Source: Enterococcus sp. 5H (GTDB taxonomy: Bacteria; Bacillota; Bacilli; Lactobacillales; Enterococcaceae). Taken from it: a stretch of DNA of 64,000 bases. Below, in pieces: positions 48,791-58,133 of this stretch (positions are counted from its first letter, which is position 1; each line of letters starts with the position of its first letter). The stretch spans positions 62,001-126,000 of the forward strand of contig NZ_AMDP01000018.1 in the NCBI RefSeq assembly GCF_028128615.1, written 5' to 3'. A program made the translations under genes and the position numbers. A model generated the notes under the pieces. It was given only the letters and a program-made list of their open reading frames with translations, was not told the origin of the DNA and did not search any database.

Positions 48791-50743
48791 ATGGAGTTTT
48801 ACATTCAATTTCAAAAAGAGGATCGAGAAATTTTGAAAGCATTTAAATCTATGGAGACATTTGCTGATATTGCAAGTTTTTTTGAGGTTCCTAAAAAGAC
48901 ACTTTGGAAGATAATTTATAAAGAGAAACATTATGAAGTTTTCAATATTAGGAAAAAGAGGTTTATAGAAGGAGAAGATGATAAAAATAATTATCGGCAG
49001 ATAAATTCTCCATGCAAAAATATTAAGATACTTCAACGGAAATTAAAATATTGTTTAGAATTGCTTTATCATTATAATCCATCAATTCATGGATTTGTTA
49101 AAGACCGAAGTATTGTTAGTAATGCTAATAGCCATCTGATGTCTAAAACGATTCTAAATATAGATTTAAAAGATTTTTTTCCATCCATTCATCAAAAAAG
49201 AGTGTATGGAGTTTTTCGTTATTATTTTAAAAAGAATAATTTAGTTAGTGGTGTATTAACAGAGTTATGCACGTATGAAGAATGTTTGCCTCAAGGAGCT
49301 CCAACATCACCAGTTTTATCTAATATTATATGTCGTAATTTAGATGTATCATTTAGAAACGTTTGTAGGCGCTATAATTGTATATATACAAGATATGTTG
49401 ATGATATTACAATATCAACAAAAAAAAGTATAATTCCTGAACAAATTGGCATTCAAAAAGAAGAATACTTTGAATTAGATGCTGATTTAGTAAGTATCAT
49501 AGAAAAAGAGGGTTTTATTCTCAATCATAAAAAAACGAGATTACAAACGAGTAGAGAGCGTCAAGTAGTAACGGGAATAAAAGTAAATGAAAAACTTAAT
49601 GTTAACAGAAATTATGTTTTGTCTATTCGGGCAATGTTGCATAATTTTGAAGTTTTAGATAGGAAAGCAGCTAAAGAAAAATTTTATAAACATTATAAAC
49701 CTCACGATAAGAGAACTGGAAATAGCCGTCTAGAACCTGAGGAAGTTATTCGCGGAATGATTAATTACGTTGCCCAAATTAAAGGGAAAACAGATCCAGT
49801 TGTTCAAAAATTTATTCAAAAGTTTAATGCACTTGAAAAACCAGATAAAATCAAGAATATTTCACCATTATCTCAAATTGAGCGAGATTTTATGCATTCT
49901 ATTTATCGGATTGATGTAGAGTATTTTACGTACTGTGAAGAAATTGGAAAGGAAACGAATCCAGTAGAGGAATTATATAATCCGTTAAAAGAACAATTAT
50001 TATCCGAATTCGCATTCCAACGTAAGAGGCATACTATGCAGAAAACTGCTGACAAGCAGCAAAAATTTAAGCTGATTACAGATGAGGAAAAAATGAATAT
50101 CTTTGATGTAGATGTCGATTTCTTTAAAAGTGAAGTGGGGACTGGTTTCCTATTAAAAAATGGAAAAATCATTACCTGTGCTCATGTGTTTAAATCACTA
50201 ATAAAAACTAGTGAGAAGTATAATTTATATGATGCTTTCATAAATGTGCGTTGCATAGATCCATTTACAGGTGAGAATACTTTAAGACAAGAAATCGAGA
50301 TTGAATCAATTAATTTCGAAATAGATATAGCTATTTGTAAGTTTGTAACAAATGAATCGATTATTGGTCTAGAGAAAAATACGAAATTTTTATCTAAGGG
50401 GAAATCTGTTAAATTATTAGGTTTTCCAAGTCATCAAAATGGTAGTTTTATAGAAGCATCTGGAGTAATTATTGGTGTGGATCATGAAAAATTAACAAAA
50501 GGTATATTTAATAAGAAAAAGAAAAATGTTGTAGATGTTGTAGAATTGTATATTATTAATGAAACAATTTTTGAAGGTAATAGTGGTGGACCAGTCCTAA
50601 ATGAAAATAATGAAGTTATTGGAATTGCTGCTAGAGGCACTACATCTACGAGTATAGTTGGGAATAAAGTTATTCCGATTGATTATTTGGACTCTTTTCA
50701 TTTTGACAAGGTAGAGTTAGAAAAGATGAAATATAGTGAGTAA
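48791..50743 (+). CDS. Retron reverse transcriptase fused to trypsin-like protease
   Basis: A 650-residue two-domain protein. Residues about 60-300 are a retron RT: RT region NIDLKDFFPSI, retron NAxxH motif N111-A-N-S-H115, LPQGAPTSPVLSN, catalytic Y202-V-D-D205, and the retron VTG triplet 260-262. Residues about 300-425 are a helical linker. Residues 445-640 are a chymotrypsin-fold serine protease: H465 in TCAHV, D512 in EIDIAI, S598 in GNSGGPV. All catalytic residues are present. Most retron effectors are separate proteins; here a protease is built in. It likely makes msDNA from the adjacent RNA and uses the protease as an anti-phage effector. AGGAG precedes the ATG. Codons are AT-rich compared with nearby core genes, in line with transfer. 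Confidence 0.9.
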   Translation: MEFYIQFQKEDREILKAFKSMETFADIASFFEVPKKTLWKIIYKEKHYEVFNIRKKRFIEGEDDKNNYRQINSPCKNIKILQRKLKYCLELLYHYNPSIHGFVKDRSIVSNANSHLMSKTILNIDLKDFFPSIHQKRVYGVFRYYFKKNNLVSGVLTELCTYEECLPQGAPTSPVLSNIICRNLDVSFRNVCRRYNCIYTRYVDDITISTKKSIIPEQIGIQKEEYFELDADLVSIIEKEGFILNHKKTRLQTSRERQVVTGIKVNEKLNVNRNYVLSIRAMLHNFEVLDRKAAKEKFYKHYKPHDKRTGNSRLEPEEVIRGMINYVAQIKGKTDPVVQKFIQKFNALEKPDKIKNISPLSQIERDFMHSIYRIDVEYFTYCEEIGKETNPVEELYNPLKEQLLSEFAFQRKRHTMQKTADKQQKFKLITDEEKMNIFDVDVDFFKSEVGTGFLLKNGKIITCAHVFKSLIKTSEKYNLYDAFINVRCIDPFTGENTLRQEIEIESINFEIDIAICKFVTNESIIGLEKNTKFLSKGKSVKLLGFPSHQNGSFIEASGVIIGVDHEKLTKGIFNKKKKNVVDVVELYIINETIFEGNSGGPVLNENNEVIGIAARGTTSTSIVGNKVIPIDYLDSFHFDKVELEKMKYSE

Positions 50744-50809
50744 TTGGGTATTATCATAAAATTTAAAATTGATTACCATTAAAATAGATTAGATAATAAA
50801 GGAGACGAC

Positions 50810-51355
50810 ATGAACACAAACGACTGGTTAACAGCATTGAAACCTCTAATACAAAACAAAATAATTTTACTAGCAATAGGCATCATTATCCTAAACTATC
50901 TATACAAAATTATTCTATTCTTGATCGAAAGAAATAAAAACTATGAATTAAAAGATATTGACTCAATGACTGGTGAAAAGTTTGAGCATTACTTTGCTAA
51001 TCTATTAAGAAAGTTAGAATATAAAAAAGTAAAAGTGACACAATATCAAGGAGATCAAGGTATTGATGTTTTAGCTCAAAATGAAAGCAAAAAAATAGGC
51101 TATCAATGTAAACGATATAAGAAAAATGTCGGAAATAAAGCTGTTCAAGAAGCACATGCAGGAAAAAGTTATTACGACCTAAATGATGTTTTTGTCGTTA
51201 CAAACAGCTACTTCACAAAGTCTGCAAAAGAGTTAGCTCATAAAACAGGTGTTAAGCTAATTGATCGAGATGAGTTATATAAAATGATTAAAAAAACGGT
51301 ACGTAATAATTCAATCGAAAATACTAAAACAATTCCAGAGAACAATCAAAAATGA
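50810..51355 (+). CDS. Membrane-anchored Mrr-like restriction endonuclease domain protein
   Basis: A 181-residue protein with one N-terminal membrane helix (residues about 17-40) and a cytoplasmic Mrr_cat domain (about 50-160). The PD-(D/E)xK-type core is seen as GDQGIDVLAQ, then IGYQCKRYKK, that is D..QxK, and VVTNSYFTKSAKELA is the usual following helix. Members cut DNA, often modified or foreign. It starts 66 bp after the retron gene with no clear terminator between, so cotranscription and a joint defence role are possible; stand-alone homologues also exist in Firmicutes, so partnership is inference. Confidence 0.82.
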   Translation: MNTNDWLTALKPLIQNKIILLAIGIIILNYLYKIILFLIERNKNYELKDIDSMTGEKFEHYFANLLRKLEYKKVKVTQYQGDQGIDVLAQNESKKIGYQCKRYKKNVGNKAVQEAHAGKSYYDLNDVFVVTNSYFTKSAKELAHKTGVKLIDRDELYKMIKKTVRNNSIENTKTIPENNQK

Positions 51356-51488
51356 TTGCATCTCTGGACTATTTTTATCTGCATAAAATTAAAAGCATAA
51401 CATAATAAAAAAATTTGCAATTTTATGAAACCTTTCCCGTCAATTTAACGTCTAATACACACACGGGGAAAAGGAGCTTAGGGGAAAA

Positions 51489-51818
51489 ATGGAAAAAGAG
51501 AAACAAATAATCTTGGTGAAAAAAGCAAAACATGGTGATGCACAAGCCTTTGTAAAACTTTGTGAAGCTTACCAAATGGTGCTTTATAATTCCGCTTATA
51601 AAATACTTTTAAATAATGAAGATGTTGCTGACTGTCTCCAAGAAGAGGTTGATACACCAAATTATGGTTATGACCCTGAAACTGGCAGAATGGATATTTC
51701 TTTTGATTTAATTGCAATGGATAAAACTTCCGTTTATAAGATACAAGTGAACGAAGTTGATCAGATGAGCGGTGAGATGCTTTCTGAATTTGGTTATTTT
51801 GAACTCCAAAACAAGTAA
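51489..51818 (+). pseudogene. Deletion fusion of an ECF sigma factor with an anti-sigma-type protein
   Basis: Residues 1-52 are sigma-70 region 2 of an ECF factor (VKKAKHGDAQAFVKLCEAYQ, YKILLNNEDVADCLQE). From residue 53 the sequence changes to a beta-type C-terminal segment (NYGYDPETGRMDISFDLIAMD, VNEVDQMSGEMLSEFGYFEL) like the end of an anti-sigma/DUF4179-type extracytoplasmic protein. An ECF factor needs region 4, which is missing. The simplest explanation is an in-frame deletion joining the start of a sigma gene to the end of its downstream partner. AGGGG lies before the ATG, so it may still be expressed. Confidence 0.7.
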
Positions 51819-52040
51819 TTTTTATCTTATTCATAAACTATAAAAAAGCTTTGGATCCTAGTGCTTCAAGGTTTTTTTGATGTTTCAGATGCAATCAAAA
51901 TCAAATGAATAACCACCATTTAAAAAAAATGACGTAAAAACCGCCAAAAAATCCAACCATATTCATCCAAAATAATTTTAAAATGTATATAACAAAAAGT
52001 AAGTAAATTTAAAATATAATAGAAAATGGGGGAGTAGATA

Positions 52041-55000
52041 ATGAAAATAGTAAAAAATGTAATGAAAATCCTGTCTTTGATGGTATTGGTGGTTCAACTG
52101 ACGAGTCCGGCATTAATAGCCTTTATGGAAGAAACTGAAGTGAACGAATCAAGTCCGCCAGTACTAAAACTTTTTGGTTTAATCAACGATCAAAAAGCCG
52201 AAACAATCACAGTAGAAACAGGAGAAACTATCCAAGTAACTCTTTCCGCGAAAGCGTTGAACGCTGAGATCATCCAAATAGATCTTTCCGAAAAAGTTAG
52301 TATTAGTCAAGAAGAGATGGAACGAATTAACAGTAACAACGAAGTTCAAATTTCAACTAGTGGAAATATAGTAAGTATTCAAACAAAACCAACTAAATTA
52401 AATGACTTACTGCTTAACCTAAACACAGTTGACAACGGGACGGTTCAACTGCAAGCCGCTATCAACAACGCAATCTTTTCAAATGTTGTAGCTTTAGATA
52501 TCATTGAAAAAGAAAATAAAACTGTAACAGAAGAATCCACGATAAATCAAACGGAACCAAAGGAACAACTACCACAATCAGAAATCCAAACAAACAAGAC
52601 CATTACTTCGACAAGTCCAGAAACTACTCTAAATCCTAAGTTTGATCTAAATGAGTTATCTTATTTTATTATTAACGGTGGCTTCGAACAACCTGCTATA
52701 GCAGTAAATAATGTTAATTTCTTCGCGCAAGATCAGGTTCCCGGTTGGGAGACGACTGCCAGTGACAAAGCAATAGAAATTGCTAGTGGTACAGGTTCTG
52801 GGCACAGATTTAGAGCTCGAAGCGGCCAGCAATGGGCTGAAATTAATGCCAATGTCCCAGGAGAGCTGCATCAAGTAGTTAAAAGTATTCCGGGCTCTAC
52901 GATGAAATGGAGTGTGTGGCACGCTGGGAGAGACGGAACGAATAGAATGGCTATTCATATTGGTACAATAGAAAACCATCCCACTGTTGCAATTGCAACC
53001 ACAGCTAATAGGGTTTGGACTCAGTATACAGGAACCTATGTTGTACCTGAAAATCAGTATGAGACTTATTTTGGTTTTGAAAGTCTTCAAGCTACTAGAC
53101 CAAGTGTGGGGAATTACATTGATGATGTGTCATTCAAAATAGAAGGTAATTTGGAAACTACAAAACAAGCCAATAAATCACTTGTTAAAACAGGCGAGCG
53201 AGTTGGTTATACAATAAACGTAAGTAATACCATTGATTTTTCTCTTTTGGATAATATTATTGTGGAGGATACATTACCAGAAGGGCTAAAATTAGTCACA
53301 GATACTTTAGCAGTCGATGGCGTTAATGTTATGAATGAAGCTACTGAAGAAAATCAGATTAAAACTCAAATTAATACAATTGAAGGGGGCAAAACTGTCG
53401 CGGTTACTTTTGAAGCAGAGGTAACGAGTGAAATGAATGGCACCCTAAAAAATATCGCCATTGTGACGGATCCAGATAATCCAAGCGAACCTCAAAATCC
53501 CGAAGTATTGATAGAAGTAAAAGGAAACGGGAAACTAATCACTAAAAAATTAGTCGATCAATCAATCGTCAAAACTGGTGATGAGGTCACTTATACAATC
53601 GAAGCTAGTAATGTCCAAACAAATACCGTACTTAATAATATAGAAATAGCTGATTTGTTACCGGAAGGTTTGGAACTAATCGAAGATACATTGACAATTG
53701 ATGATCGACAAGTAGAAAATACTGCAACAGAAATGAATGAAATAAAAACACTTATTGATACTATTGAAGGCAATCAAACTGTATCAGTTCGTTTTAAAGC
53801 AAAAGTCATACAAGAAACAAGTGGAACGCTACAAAATATTGCGACGGTAACCGATCCAAATAATCCAACTGAACCACAGAAGCCTGAGGTATCAATAGAA
53901 ATTGAAGCACCAGGGAAATTAGAAACAAAAAAACTAGCAGATCGTGCAATTGTTGAATTGGGTGATGAAATTTCGTATACGATTCAAGTCACTAATAGTC
54001 AAGCAGATACAATTTTAAAAGACATTAAAGTGGAAGATGTTTTACCTGAAGAATTAGAATTAGTAAAAGACACATTGAATATAAATGGAAATTCAGTAAC
54101 TAATGATGCTGTAAAAGAAAATACTGTCCAAACAATGATAAAAGAAATTAAAGGTGGGCAAACCATTGATATTGTTTTTAAAGCTATCGTAATCTCTTTA
54201 GATAATCTATTCATAACAAATACAGCAGAAATAACCGATCCTGCCAATCCTGATATGCCACAAAAGCCAAGTGCAACGATAGAAAGTCCGACAGGAAGCG
54301 TAGGGGGACGAGGAGCCTATGAATCCGGTAAACTGAAGACGAGAAAACTTGTTGATCAGTCGAATGTAAAAACTGGTGATGAAATTACGTACACGATTGA
54401 AGCTAGTAATGACACAGAAGATACCATGTTATATGATATTGTAGTCGAAGATAAGTTACCAGAAGGTCTAAAATTAATTAAGGACACATTAACTGTAGAT
54501 AATAAAAAAGTAGTAAACACGACAAGTAAAGACAACATAATAAAAACGACCATCGCAGAAATTGAAGGAAATCAAACAGTCGTAGTTCAATTTAAAGCGA
54601 AAATAACCCGAGAAACAAATGGTACAATTAAAAATATTGCACATGTAACCAATCCCGAAATACCAGAAGAACCGCAAAAACCAGAAGTATCAATCAATAT
54701 TTCAGCAATAGGGAAACTTGAATCGAATAAACGAGTCAGTCAATCGTTGGTAAAAGTTGGAGAGGAAGTCATCTATGCAATTGAGGCCGCTAACTCAGTT
54801 CCCAATACAACATTGAACGATGTTATAGTCGAAGATCATTTGCCAAAAGGCTTAGAATTAATTCAAGATACATTAACAGTAGACGGAAAAAAAGTGAACA
54901 ATGAATCAAAAGAACCAAATACGATAAAAGTAAAACTGCAAGTGTTGGAAGGAAAGCAACGCTCATCCGTTCAATTTAAAGCAAAAGTAACAAAGCCGAT

Positions 55001-55235
55001 AACTGATAAAATCACCAATATTGCAATGGTAGCGGAATCTAGAGAATCAAAAACACCACAAAAACCAGAAGTGTCAATAAAAGTTATATCTGAAAAAAAA
55101 GCTATTGGAAAATCAGGAGTGCTACCTAAAATGAACATGCTGCAAAATAAATTTACTTTTTGGATCGGCTTATTCATACTTTTTCAAGTCTATTCCTTCT
55201 ACTATATAAAGAGAAGGAATGGTGAGCTTAAATAA
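52041..55235 (+). CDS. Large surface protein with five DUF11-type isopeptide-like repeats
   Basis: A 1064-residue cell-surface protein. A signal peptide covers residues 1-27. Residues about 205-365 form a jelly-roll-like head (FIINGGFEQPAIAVNNVNF, WAEINANVPGELHQ). Five repeats of about 125 residues start near 370, 496, 624, 762 and 890, each opening K-L-x-T-K-K-x-V-x-Q-S-x-V-K-x-G-(D/E) and ending in IAxVTDPxNPxxPQKPEVSI. These match DUF11 / conserved-repeat domains that often form intramolecular isopeptide bonds. The C terminus has a hydrophobic helix and basic tail, but the sorting motif reads LPKMN rather than LPxTG. Probably an adhesin or matrix protein. A divergent Mga-like regulator follows downstream. 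Confidence 0.82.
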   Translation: MKIVKNVMKILSLMVLVVQLTSPALIAFMEETEVNESSPPVLKLFGLINDQKAETITVETGETIQVTLSAKALNAEIIQIDLSEKVSISQEEMERINSNNEVQISTSGNIVSIQTKPTKLNDLLLNLNTVDNGTVQLQAAINNAIFSNVVALDIIEKENKTVTEESTINQTEPKEQLPQSEIQTNKTITSTSPETTLNPKFDLNELSYFIINGGFEQPAIAVNNVNFFAQDQVPGWETTASDKAIEIASGTGSGHRFRARSGQQWAEINANVPGELHQVVKSIPGSTMKWSVWHAGRDGTNRMAIHIGTIENHPTVAIATTANRVWTQYTGTYVVPENQYETYFGFESLQATRPSVGNYIDDVSFKIEGNLETTKQANKSLVKTGERVGYTINVSNTIDFSLLDNIIVEDTLPEGLKLVTDTLAVDGVNVMNEATEENQIKTQINTIEGGKTVAVTFEAEVTSEMNGTLKNIAIVTDPDNPSEPQNPEVLIEVKGNGKLITKKLVDQSIVKTGDEVTYTIEASNVQTNTVLNNIEIADLLPEGLELIEDTLTIDDRQVENTATEMNEIKTLIDTIEGNQTVSVRFKAKVIQETSGTLQNIATVTDPNNPTEPQKPEVSIEIEAPGKLETKKLADRAIVELGDEISYTIQVTNSQADTILKDIKVEDVLPEELELVKDTLNINGNSVTNDAVKENTVQTMIKEIKGGQTIDIVFKAIVISLDNLFITNTAEITDPANPDMPQKPSATIESPTGSVGGRGAYESGKLKTRKLVDQSNVKTGDEITYTIEASNDTEDTMLYDIVVEDKLPEGLKLIKDTLTVDNKKVVNTTSKDNIIKTTIAEIEGNQTVVVQFKAKITRETNGTIKNIAHVTNPEIPEEPQKPEVSINISAIGKLESNKRVSQSLVKVGEEVIYAIEAANSVPNTTLNDVIVEDHLPKGLELIQDTLTVDGKKVNNESKEPNTIKVKLQVLEGKQRSSVQFKAKVTKPITDKITNIAMVAESRESKTPQKPEVSIKVISEKKAIGKSGVLPKMNMLQNKFTFWIGLFILFQVYSFYYIKRRNGELK

Positions 55236-55264
55236 ATAGAACGTTAAGATCGCTACAACAATCA

Positions 55265-55326
55265 TGAAAAGCAGACATATGATTTCAAACCAAATTTGGA
55301 TTTTGAATCATATGTCTGCTTTTTTA
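55265..55326. terminator. Bidirectional terminator, surface protein / Mga-like regulator
   Basis: AAAAGCAGACATATGATT and AATCATATGTCTGCTTTT form an 18-bp stem with a further CAAA/TTTG extension. Confidence 0.93.
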
Positions 55327-55349
55327 GTAAACTTTATTATGTATTCCAT

Positions 55350-56879
55350 TTAATCAAAATTATTTTCAGCGTATTTCTGTTGAATAAGTTGTTTAAGTTT
55401 GGACTCAATAAAATGTATACTTCTGTGAGTGATCGGTTCTTGGAAATTAGCTGATAATTTAATTTGGCAATAATTTTCTAAACTATCATCAATAGAAATA
55501 GAAGACAAAATAACGTCAGGAGCTTTGTAAAAGTTTGTTTCTACGAATAATAAATTAAATGAGTGATGAAATTGCTTGATTAAATAGTTTTTTATATAAA
55601 CTTCCTCAGTATACGGTAAATCAGTTTCTAAATAAAGATAGATTGGCGGTTCGTGGAGAGGCGGTGCTTTGATTGTCATATAAATAGCCATGTATGAACG
55701 TAAAAGAACTTCTTTATTAATAAAGATTTCATTTTTCGTAAGGATATACATTTTTTCAATAAAAGCAGCTAATTTATTAATTAAATTAGGGAAAATCGCT
55801 GAGTTTTTCTCAAATAAAACTGTATCATAACTAAAATAATCATTTACCTTTGATATAGAACAATTTAAGTGAGTAAAGAAGGCTTGCTGAAAGACATTTG
55901 GTTTTAGTTTTTCTGGTATGGAAATGATCTCAGTAGAAAAAAGTTCGCAAAAATTATTTGTGAGTTGATAAATGATTGTTTGATTATTCTTGTGAATTTC
56001 TATTACTTCATTTTTAGTATCCATTTCTTGATATAATCTGGACTCAGACTGCCAATAGACTGAAAGATAATAGATTTCCGCTTCATTATGTATATGATAT
56101 TCTTTATAAAGATTTTGCACTATTTCAACAATGCTATCTGTCTGATCATTAAAAAAAGTTTTCCATTCCGGCTGCATTATGACATAATTTTTTTGACGAA
56201 TTCTTAAAATATTTGTTGCGATAAAATAAGCCAACTTTTGTTTTTTCATGGGGATGATTTCAGATCCGACTATTTGTGTTGTTAATCGATCAATGTTGGT
56301 TAGAAGTTTTTGTTCATCAATTATTTTGTAGGTATCTGGCCAAAAAATGCCGCGGTTCAAAAACCAAGTAATAGAATAATTAATAATCCGAATTTTTTGC
56401 TCACTACCAATTATTTTATAGGATGTTGTAGAAAATGAAATCCCTAAAGCTTGGCAGAATAAAGAACATTTTTTTAAAGAATAGTTGACGGTAGCAAGAC
56501 TGATTCCATATTTTTCAGCACATTTAACTGGGGAGTCAAAGGTGTTAAAAAAAAGTGATCGGGCAATCTGAAAAGTTGTATCATCCATAGTAATTTGACG
56601 AATAAAACGCGAAATAGAACTCATTCCATTGGCCGTAATTAATTTTACGCCATTACTTTTATTTACCTGTAGTGAGATTGTATCCTTAGAAAGGTTATTA
56701 TAATTGAAAAATGTGTCTGTCAGTTCATTAAGAAGTCTTTGTGTGCTACGAACTGAAAGACCCAAATAAGCAGCCAGATCAGTAATTTTACACCAATGTT
56801 GGAAATTACTTAAAAAGTCAACCATAGTAATCAGCTTTTGATTTTTTTTACTTAATATAATAAATAGAGTGGTTTTCAT
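55350..56879 (-). CDS. Mga/AtxA-like transcriptional regulator
   Basis: A 509-residue regulator. Two N-terminal helix-turn-helix domains (WCKITDLAAYLGLSVRSTQRLLNEL at about 25-50; KCAEKYGISLATVNYSLKKC at about 118-137) are followed by PRD-like helical domains and a C-terminal EIIB-like region. This is the layout of Mga, AtxA and the enterococcal relatives that control surface and virulence genes, with possible PTS phospho-control. The frame extends to 56909, but AAGGAG before the ATG at 56879 (MKTTLFIIL) sets the start. Its convergent neighbour, the DUF11 surface protein, is a candidate target. Confidence 0.85.
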   Translation of the reverse strand: MKTTLFIILSKKNQKLITMVDFLSNFQHWCKITDLAAYLGLSVRSTQRLLNELTDTFFNYNNLSKDTISLQVNKSNGVKLITANGMSSISRFIRQITMDDTTFQIARSLFFNTFDSPVKCAEKYGISLATVNYSLKKCSLFCQALGISFSTTSYKIIGSEQKIRIINYSITWFLNRGIFWPDTYKIIDEQKLLTNIDRLTTQIVGSEIIPMKKQKLAYFIATNILRIRQKNYVIMQPEWKTFFNDQTDSIVEIVQNLYKEYHIHNEAEIYYLSVYWQSESRLYQEMDTKNEVIEIHKNNQTIIYQLTNNFCELFSTEIISIPEKLKPNVFQQAFFTHLNCSISKVNDYFSYDTVLFEKNSAIFPNLINKLAAFIEKMYILTKNEIFINKEVLLRSYMAIYMTIKAPPLHEPPIYLYLETDLPYTEEVYIKNYLIKQFHHSFNLLFVETNFYKAPDVILSSISIDDSLENYCQIKLSANFQEPITHRSIHFIESKLKQLIQQKYAENNFD

Positions 56880-57114
56880 ATATGATCTCCTTAGAAAAAA
56901 ATCGGTCAATAGTGTTGGGGGGATTATTTAATTTTAATTGTTATTTTATTTATTTTTAAACATATTATATCAAAAAACAAACATTGACTCAAAATAACAG
57001 AACTTTTCGAAATAATTATAAAATAAATAGGTAAATTGAAAGACTGAGATTTTTTCTATTAATTGCCTATTTCCTGTATAATGAAGTTAAAAGGAAGTTT
57101 ATAGGGGGAAAGAA

Positions 57115-57762
57115 ATGAAAAAAATTATGTTTGTTATGTCAGCTGTTTTATGGTTAACTGCCTGCGGGCAAAAAGTGGAAGAGACTAACGCAAGCAATAA
57201 TGATTCTAGCGCTAGCCAGAGCACGGTTGTTCAAGAAAGTGACTCATCAAGTTCAAGTACTGTACAGAGCACAAGCAAGACTTCAAGCACTGAACAAGAA
57301 GTATCTGTAAGTACAAGTGACTCAGTAGATATTGAAAAAAGAGAGCAAGAGCAAAAGTTAGAAGCTTACAACAATTTAGATACACCGTTAAAAGTCCTTT
57401 TAGCCACAACGCTTGTCGATGAACGAGCGGAAACACCTGGCTTACAAGGATATGGTTTGGTCTATAATTTCAGTGGACCCTTTTTATTCGTTAATATAAA
57501 CTCAGGTGCCGGAACAGGTCATCCGATTATAAAATTATCTTTTGATGATGCTTTTATTTATCCAGTGGAAGGGATTGTCCGAAATGGTCCAAGTCAAATT
57601 GACCCTTACCCAGTTCCAACTGATCCAGTTTCTAAAGTAACGTTGTATGAAAAGTATTTGAATGAAAAAGAAAAATATGATTCTTCTATTCCAAATGTTC
57701 GGATTTCTGAGAACTTAACTGAAACGTATTTTGATAAGTTAAAAGGTATAATCGGTCAATAA
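57115..57762 (+). CDS. Lipoprotein of unknown function
   Basis: A 215-residue lipoprotein with lipobox LTAC (C17), a Ser/Thr-rich linker to about residue 70 and a C-terminal domain (YNNLDTPLKVLLATTLVDERA; GSGAGTGHP-like glycine segment; ISENLTETYFDKLKG). Similar proteins occur in enterococci without a known role. It has its own AGGGGGAAAG ribosome site and a terminator. Its linker resembles that of the next lipoprotein, and the two may be functionally related. Confidence 0.65.
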   Translation: MKKIMFVMSAVLWLTACGQKVEETNASNNDSSASQSTVVQESDSSSSSTVQSTSKTSSTEQEVSVSTSDSVDIEKREQEQKLEAYNNLDTPLKVLLATTLVDERAETPGLQGYGLVYNFSGPFLFVNINSGAGTGHPIIKLSFDDAFIYPVEGIVRNGPSQIDPYPVPTDPVSKVTLYEKYLNEKEKYDSSIPNVRISENLTETYFDKLKGIIGQ

Positions 57763-57787
57763 ACATAAATTAAGCAGAGAAAGACTG

Positions 57788-57833
57788 AGCTAAATTTTTT
57801 TCCCTATAAGGGAGAATGCTTTAGCTTTTTATT
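57788..57833 (+). terminator. Terminator after the first lipoprotein gene
   Basis: GAGCTAAA pairs with TTTAGCTT around an inner TCCC/GGGA helix; T-rich tail. Confidence 0.8.
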
Positions 57834-58133
57834 TATACAACACAGCAAAAAATTGTTGCACAAAATATTATCTATTTTTCACCTCTATTTAAAGACAGCC
57901 AATTAATCTAAGGGATAATATGTATGAAAATGCAAGAGACGCAATAAGATGTTGTCTTGGCAAGAAAAATTGTTTGAATATTTATGTAATAATTGTAATG
58001 AATTCGTAATTATAAACTTTACTTTGAAATGATTTTGTAATATAATTGGTTTGAGAGGACAAAAAGCGTGAATTTACCTACAGAACTTTTTTGGAAATCA
58101 AAAAAGTGAAAAAAATTTATAGGAGTGAAGAAA
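57834..58133. other. AT-rich promoter region before the DUF4767 gene
   Basis: About 300 bp without a gene. TATAAT occurs at about 58040 and an AGGAG ribosome site at 58120. Nothing else recognised. Confidence 0.45.
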
